The translations under genes and the position numbers were made by a program. DNA of 7,974 nucleotides, taken from NCBI GenBank assembly GCA_011390855.1, contig JAABRN010000516.1:1-7974 (forward strand). The letters are read 5' to 3'. Source of the stretch: Hydrogenophaga sp. (GTDB lineage: Bacteria; Pseudomonadota; Gammaproteobacteria; Burkholderiales; Burkholderiaceae_C). Below are positions 6,150 to 7,974 of the stretch, piece by piece. A model generated the notes under the pieces. The model saw only the letters and a list, made by a program, of their open reading frames with translations, was not told where the DNA came from and did not search any database. The stretch's first letter is position 1; each line of letters begins with the position of its first letter.

Positions 6150-6173
6150 GAGCACAGAAGGACGTCTGTGCTC
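6150..6173 (-). repeat. Leader hairpin 1 of the chemoreceptor gene (9-bp perfect stem)
   Basis: GAGCACAGA (6150-6158) and TCTGTGCTC (6165-6173) form a perfect 9-bp stem with a 6-base loop, directly next to the hairpin at 6121-6149. If transcription starts from the GCCGATAC element just upstream, this stem would sit almost at the 5' end of the mRNA, a position known to stabilise transcripts. There is no T-run for termination on either strand. Confidence 0.55.
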
Positions 6174-6181
6174 TGGTACTT

Positions 6182-6189
6182 GTATCGGC
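6182..6189 (-). promoter_or_regulatory. Possible sigma-28 (FliA) -10 element for the chemoreceptor gene
   Basis: On the minus strand this reads GCCGATAC, seven of eight bases of the FliA -10 consensus GCCGATAA. Chemoreceptor genes are often in the FliA regulon. The -35 side is poor: no TAAA lies at the expected distance, only CCAC/TCCA. The start would fall near 6175, at the edge of the first leader hairpin. This is a lead rather than a firm call. Confidence 0.35.
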
Positions 6190-6319
6190 ACGACAGGCAG
6201 GTCTGTGGAATATGAAATGAAGCAGCAAAACCCACCATTTCTGTGTTTCGACCAAAGGTCTCCCTCCGGTTCCCGCTGCCATACCGGTGCGCCCAGGCGC
6301 CCCTTTTACGACCTGTTCC

Positions 6320-6325
6320 TATAAT
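6320..6325 (+). promoter_or_regulatory. Consensus TATAAT -10 element upstream of rnk
   Basis: TATAAT is a perfect -10 hexamer. At 17 bases upstream the sequence is GCGCCC, so there is no recognisable -35 and an activator may be needed. The start site would fall near 6332-6333, giving rnk a leader of about 237 bases. It is the best promoter candidate in the gap 6080-6569. The preceding stretch 6190-6319 shows no gene. Confidence 0.45.
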
Positions 6326-6400
6326 CTGGGCCATGACCCGGAACCACAGCCTCCACCGCGCGCCGCTGGCGCGACCACGCCTTTCGGCATGGGTGGTGGT

Positions 6401-6424
6401 GCGGGTGCGCCAGTGCGCACCCGC
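6401..6424 (+). repeat. 10-bp perfect hairpin with tetraloop CAGT
   Basis: GCGGGTGCGC (6401-6410) and GCGCACCCGC (6415-6424) are exact inverted copies separated by four bases. This is the most stable-looking hairpin in the window. No T-run follows, which argues against an intrinsic terminator. Confidence 0.6.
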
Positions 6425-6458
6425 GTCCGTGCAACGTCAGCCGGTCGCACTTTCCTGA

Positions 6459-6506
6459 GCCCGGCGATCCACCTCCTCCTTTTGCGCAAACCAACGATCG
6501 CCGGGC
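6459..6506 (+). repeat. 11-bp perfect stem presenting a CCTCC-rich loop
   Basis: GCCCGGCGATC (6459-6469) and GATCGCCGGGC (6496-6506) are exact inverted copies. The 26-base loop contains ACCTCCTCCTTTT (6471-6483), resembling the anti-Shine-Dalgarno end of 16S rRNA, and the perfect palindrome TTTGCGCAAA (6481-6490). Confidence 0.55.
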
Positions 6507-6559
6507 CACTGCCCCGCGCGAACGCGTGCCCGCCCTGTAGAGGCGGGACCGCCCCTGTT

Positions 6560-6563
6560 GGAG
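6560..6563 (+). promoter_or_regulatory. Ribosome binding site of rnk
   Basis: GGAG lies 6 bases before the ATG at 6570 and decides that start over the in-frame TTG at 6558, which overlaps the site itself. Confidence 0.7.
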
Positions 6564-6569
6564 TGCCCC

Positions 6570-6971
6570 ATGAATTTGAAAACCCCGGTTGAGCGCTTGC
6601 TCACCGAACTCGACTTTGCTCGCCTCAACCAGCTCGACAGCGACGACCCGTCGTCTGAGCTGGAGCAGGTGCTCGCAGCCACCGATCTGGTGGCCTCCCG
6701 CGCTGTACCAGCTGATGTGCTCACCATGAACTCGCAGGTCGCGCTCGAAGACCCGAGCACGCTGCGCCAGCAGACATTCACCCTGTGTTACCCGGCTGAT
6801 GCAGAACCCGCAGAGGGTTGCATTTCGGTGCTGTCTCCGCTGGGCGCTGCTCTGATCGGCCTGCGCGTGGGTGATGTGGCGCGCTGGATCACCCCAGACG
6901 GCAAGCCGCGCGAGGCCAAGGTGCTGGGCCTGCTGTTTCAGCCAGAAGCAAGTGGCGACTACGTCACCTGA
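6570..6971 (+). CDS. rnk: Rnk, nucleoside diphosphate kinase regulator (GreA/GreB-related)
   Basis: The 133-residue protein matches the Rnk pattern along its length. An N-terminal helical segment (LLTELDFARLNQL, 10-22) corresponds to the short coiled coil. A GreA/GreB C-terminal-like domain covers about 47-128, with VPADVLTMNSQVAL, CISVLSPLGAALIGLRVGD (84-102) and LLFQPEASGDY near the end. Rnk-family proteins bind RNA polymerase near the secondary channel, compete with Gre factors and DksA, and in Escherichia coli affect nucleoside diphosphate kinase levels. The coiled coil is too short to reach the active site as GreA does. The start at 6570 has a good SD. The gene stands alone, with a long structured leader upstream and a convergent GntR gene downstream. 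The family call is firm; the physiological role here is inference. Confidence 0.92.
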   Translation: MNLKTPVERLLTELDFARLNQLDSDDPSSELEQVLAATDLVASRAVPADVLTMNSQVALEDPSTLRQQTFTLCYPADAEPAEGCISVLSPLGAALIGLRVGDVARWITPDGKPREAKVLGLLFQPEASGDYVT

Positions 6972-7075
6972 GCGTCAACATCCCGATTCAAAGGGGGCAC
7001 CGCGCCGCTGAGCCCATGCTTCTTCGGTCCCCGCGCTGCCGTTCCCAGTTCCCTCTCCGAGGCCCTGCCGTCGCA

Positions 7076-7094
7076 GAATCCCCAGGGGGAATTC
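7076..7094. terminator. Small dyad at the end of the GntR gene
   Basis: GAATCCC (7076-7082) pairs with GGGAATTC (7087-7094), allowing one bulged A. It overlaps the GntR stop codon and lies between this gene and convergent rnk. There is no U-tract, so evidence for termination is weak. I see nothing else structured in 6972-7075. Confidence 0.2.
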
Positions 7095-7902
7095 AGGTCA
7101 GGCCGAGCATCTGCGCCAGGTCTTGCCGGGCACTGGGCTTGTCCAGCATCAGGTGGTGTTCCAGTTCCAGCAGGTGCACGTCCATCAGGCGCACAGCCTC
7201 GTCCGCGTCGCCGCGTTCGATGCATTCGACGATGCGTTCGTGTTCGTCGTGCTCGCAGGCGGCGTTGCCCGGTGGTTGGTGCACCGCGACGATGAGTGAG
7301 CAGCGCGAGACGATCTCCACCAGGTAGCGCTCCAGGATCGGGTTGCCCGAGAGCTCGGCCAGTCGCAGGTGGTACGCACTGGCCAGCCTGGCCCAGGCGG
7401 GTTGGTCGAAACGGTGCATGGCCTGGTGTTCGTCGCGCAACTGCTGGCGCAGGGCTTTCAGGTTGGCCGGTGTGGCGCGTTCGGCCACCAGCCGCACGAT
7501 GGCCGCCTCCAGTGCGCGTCGCGCTTCAAATATCTGCTGGGTTTCTTCGCGTGAAGGTATGGCCACCATGGCGCCCTTGTTGGGGCGCAGCTGCACGATG
7601 TGGTCGTGCGCCAGCTTCTGCAGCACTTTGCGCACCACCGCGCGGCTCACGCCAAACAGCTCGCACAGCGGCGCTTCGGGCAGCTTCGTGCCGGGCGCCA
7701 GCCGCTGGCTCATCACGCCGTCAAAGACCGCACGGTAGATGCGCGTTTCCACGTCGTCTGCGGCGGCGGGTGCAGCGCCGGCAGGCTGAGGTGACGGTTT
7801 GACTCGGCGCTCGCGCGCGGAAGGGGCAGCGGGTTTGGGCATGGGCGCCAAGTTTGCCTCAGTTGGCGGGGCGCAGGCAGGCGGCACTGACCAGACGCTC
7901 AC
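7093..7902 (-). CDS. GntR-family transcriptional regulator with FCD ligand-binding domain
   Basis: The 269-residue protein has a disordered Ala/Pro-rich N-terminus (about 1-48) and a winged helix-turn-helix at about 51-116 (ETRIYRAVFDGVMSQRLAPG, then LCELFGVSRAVVRKVLQKLA). An all-helical FCD domain covers about 123-248. Histidines fitting the FCD metal/effector site are H178 (AYHLRLAELSGNP), H221 (EHDEHERI) and H223+20, that is H243 (MDVHLLELEHH). Such regulators usually control catabolism of carboxylic acids or purine/hydantoin-type compounds and respond to a pathway metabolite. I prefer the GTG at 7902: GGAG lies 5 bases upstream, and the start overlaps the preceding gene's stop as GTGA. 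The ATG at 7842, with no SD, would remove 20 residues outside any domain. Translational coupling suggests it regulates the operon lying mostly off the right edge. Confidence 0.9.
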   Translation of the reverse strand: MSVWSVPPACAPPTEANLAPMPKPAAPSARERRVKPSPQPAGAAPAAADDVETRIYRAVFDGVMSQRLAPGTKLPEAPLCELFGVSRAVVRKVLQKLAHDHIVQLRPNKGAMVAIPSREETQQIFEARRALEAAIVRLVAERATPANLKALRQQLRDEHQAMHRFDQPAWARLASAYHLRLAELSGNPILERYLVEIVSRCSLIVAVHQPPGNAACEHDEHERIVECIERGDADEAVRLMDVHLLELEHHLMLDKPSARQDLAQMLGLT

Positions 7903-7974
7903 ACACGCTCCACTGCCGGGCGAGCCATCGCCTGCACCAGTCCCGCCAGGCGAATGAGCGCCAGGTCGCTGCCG
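7899..7974 (-). CDS. C-terminal end of an unidentified gene (truncated by window edge)
   Basis: On the minus strand the last bases of the window stay open for 24 codons and end at TGA (7901-7899). The peptide ends LIRLAGLVQAMARPAVERV. Nineteen of 24 third positions are G or C, as expected for real coding sequence here. The stop overlaps the GntR start codon as GTGA, a common operon arrangement. The visible part is too short to assign a family. It is probably the first clue to what the GntR regulator controls. Confidence 0.65.
   Translation of the reverse strand, partial: GSDLALIRLAGLVQAMARPAVERV

Larger units (their letters stand above)
6359..6547 (+). promoter_or_regulatory. Structured 5' leader (or small RNA) ahead of rnk
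   Basis: Downstream of TATAAT, four inverted repeats follow in order: CGCGCC/GGCGCG with a 3-base loop (6359-6373), a 10-bp stem with loop CAGT (6401-6424), an 11-bp stem with a 26-base loop (6459-6506), and CCCGCC/GGCGGG with a 7-base loop (6529-6547). The last one ends 12 bases before the rnk SD. I recognise no riboswitch or other RNA family. Open reading frames here have no SD and no recognisable content. It may be a cis-regulatory leader or a separate small RNA. Confidence 0.4.

Noticed and set aside
6080..6334. 85-residue N-terminal extension of the chemoreceptor frame
   Set aside because: It would translate through two perfect hairpins and has no membrane or domain signature. TM1 starts immediately after the ATG at 6079.
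6437..6781. 114-codon minus-strand frame overlapping the rnk 5' half, and the GGAGGAGGTG on that strand as an SD
   Set aside because: The GTG next to the SD-like run is too close and leads to only 11 codons. The longer frame is Ser/Arg rich and antisense to rnk.

Overview
This 8 kb, high-GC window looks like chromosomal DNA from a betaproteobacterium, most likely of the Burkholderiales/Comamonadaceae type. The evidence is the dense GC-rich coding, an orphan LivK-like binding protein, a chemoreceptor that lacks the enteric C-terminal pentapeptide, and a ribbon-helix-helix regulator next to a PHB-depolymerase-family esterase. That taxonomic call is inference from gene content. There are no tRNA or rRNA genes, insertion sequences, CRISPR arrays or phage genes.

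Layout. Minus strand, 1-2477: a truncated CHASE-domain membrane sensor (1-453), a single-domain response regulator (661-1050) and a periplasmic ABC substrate-binding protein (1227-2477). Transcription runs binding protein, then regulator, then sensor, which may form one sensing module. Plus strand, 2700-4510: an 11-bp-periodic operator array (2715-2767), a CopG/RHH repressor-like gene (2810-3229) and an intracellular-type PHB depolymerase/esterase (3386-4510). Convergent to these is a methyl-accepting chemotaxis protein (4553-6079, minus), preceded by two abutting perfect hairpins and a possible sigma-28 -10 element. The 490-bp non-coding gap 6080-6569 also holds a consensus TATAAT and a strongly structured leader in front of rnk (6570-6971, plus). 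Last, on the minus strand, are a GntR/FCD regulator (7093-7902) and the C-terminus of an unidentified gene that overlaps it by four bases.

How the genes fit together. The regulator-operator-esterase segment reads as a self-contained, probably autoregulated unit for storage-polymer or ester metabolism. Chemotaxis and two-component genes supply environmental sensing. Rnk is a transcription or metabolic housekeeping factor. The GntR regulator probably controls the operon it is translationally coupled to, which lies mostly outside the window.

The least explained signals are non-coding: the five-unit, helically phased TGGAWTCCA array, the series of hairpins in front of rnk (one presents an anti-Shine-Dalgarno-like loop), and the twin hairpins in the chemoreceptor leader.
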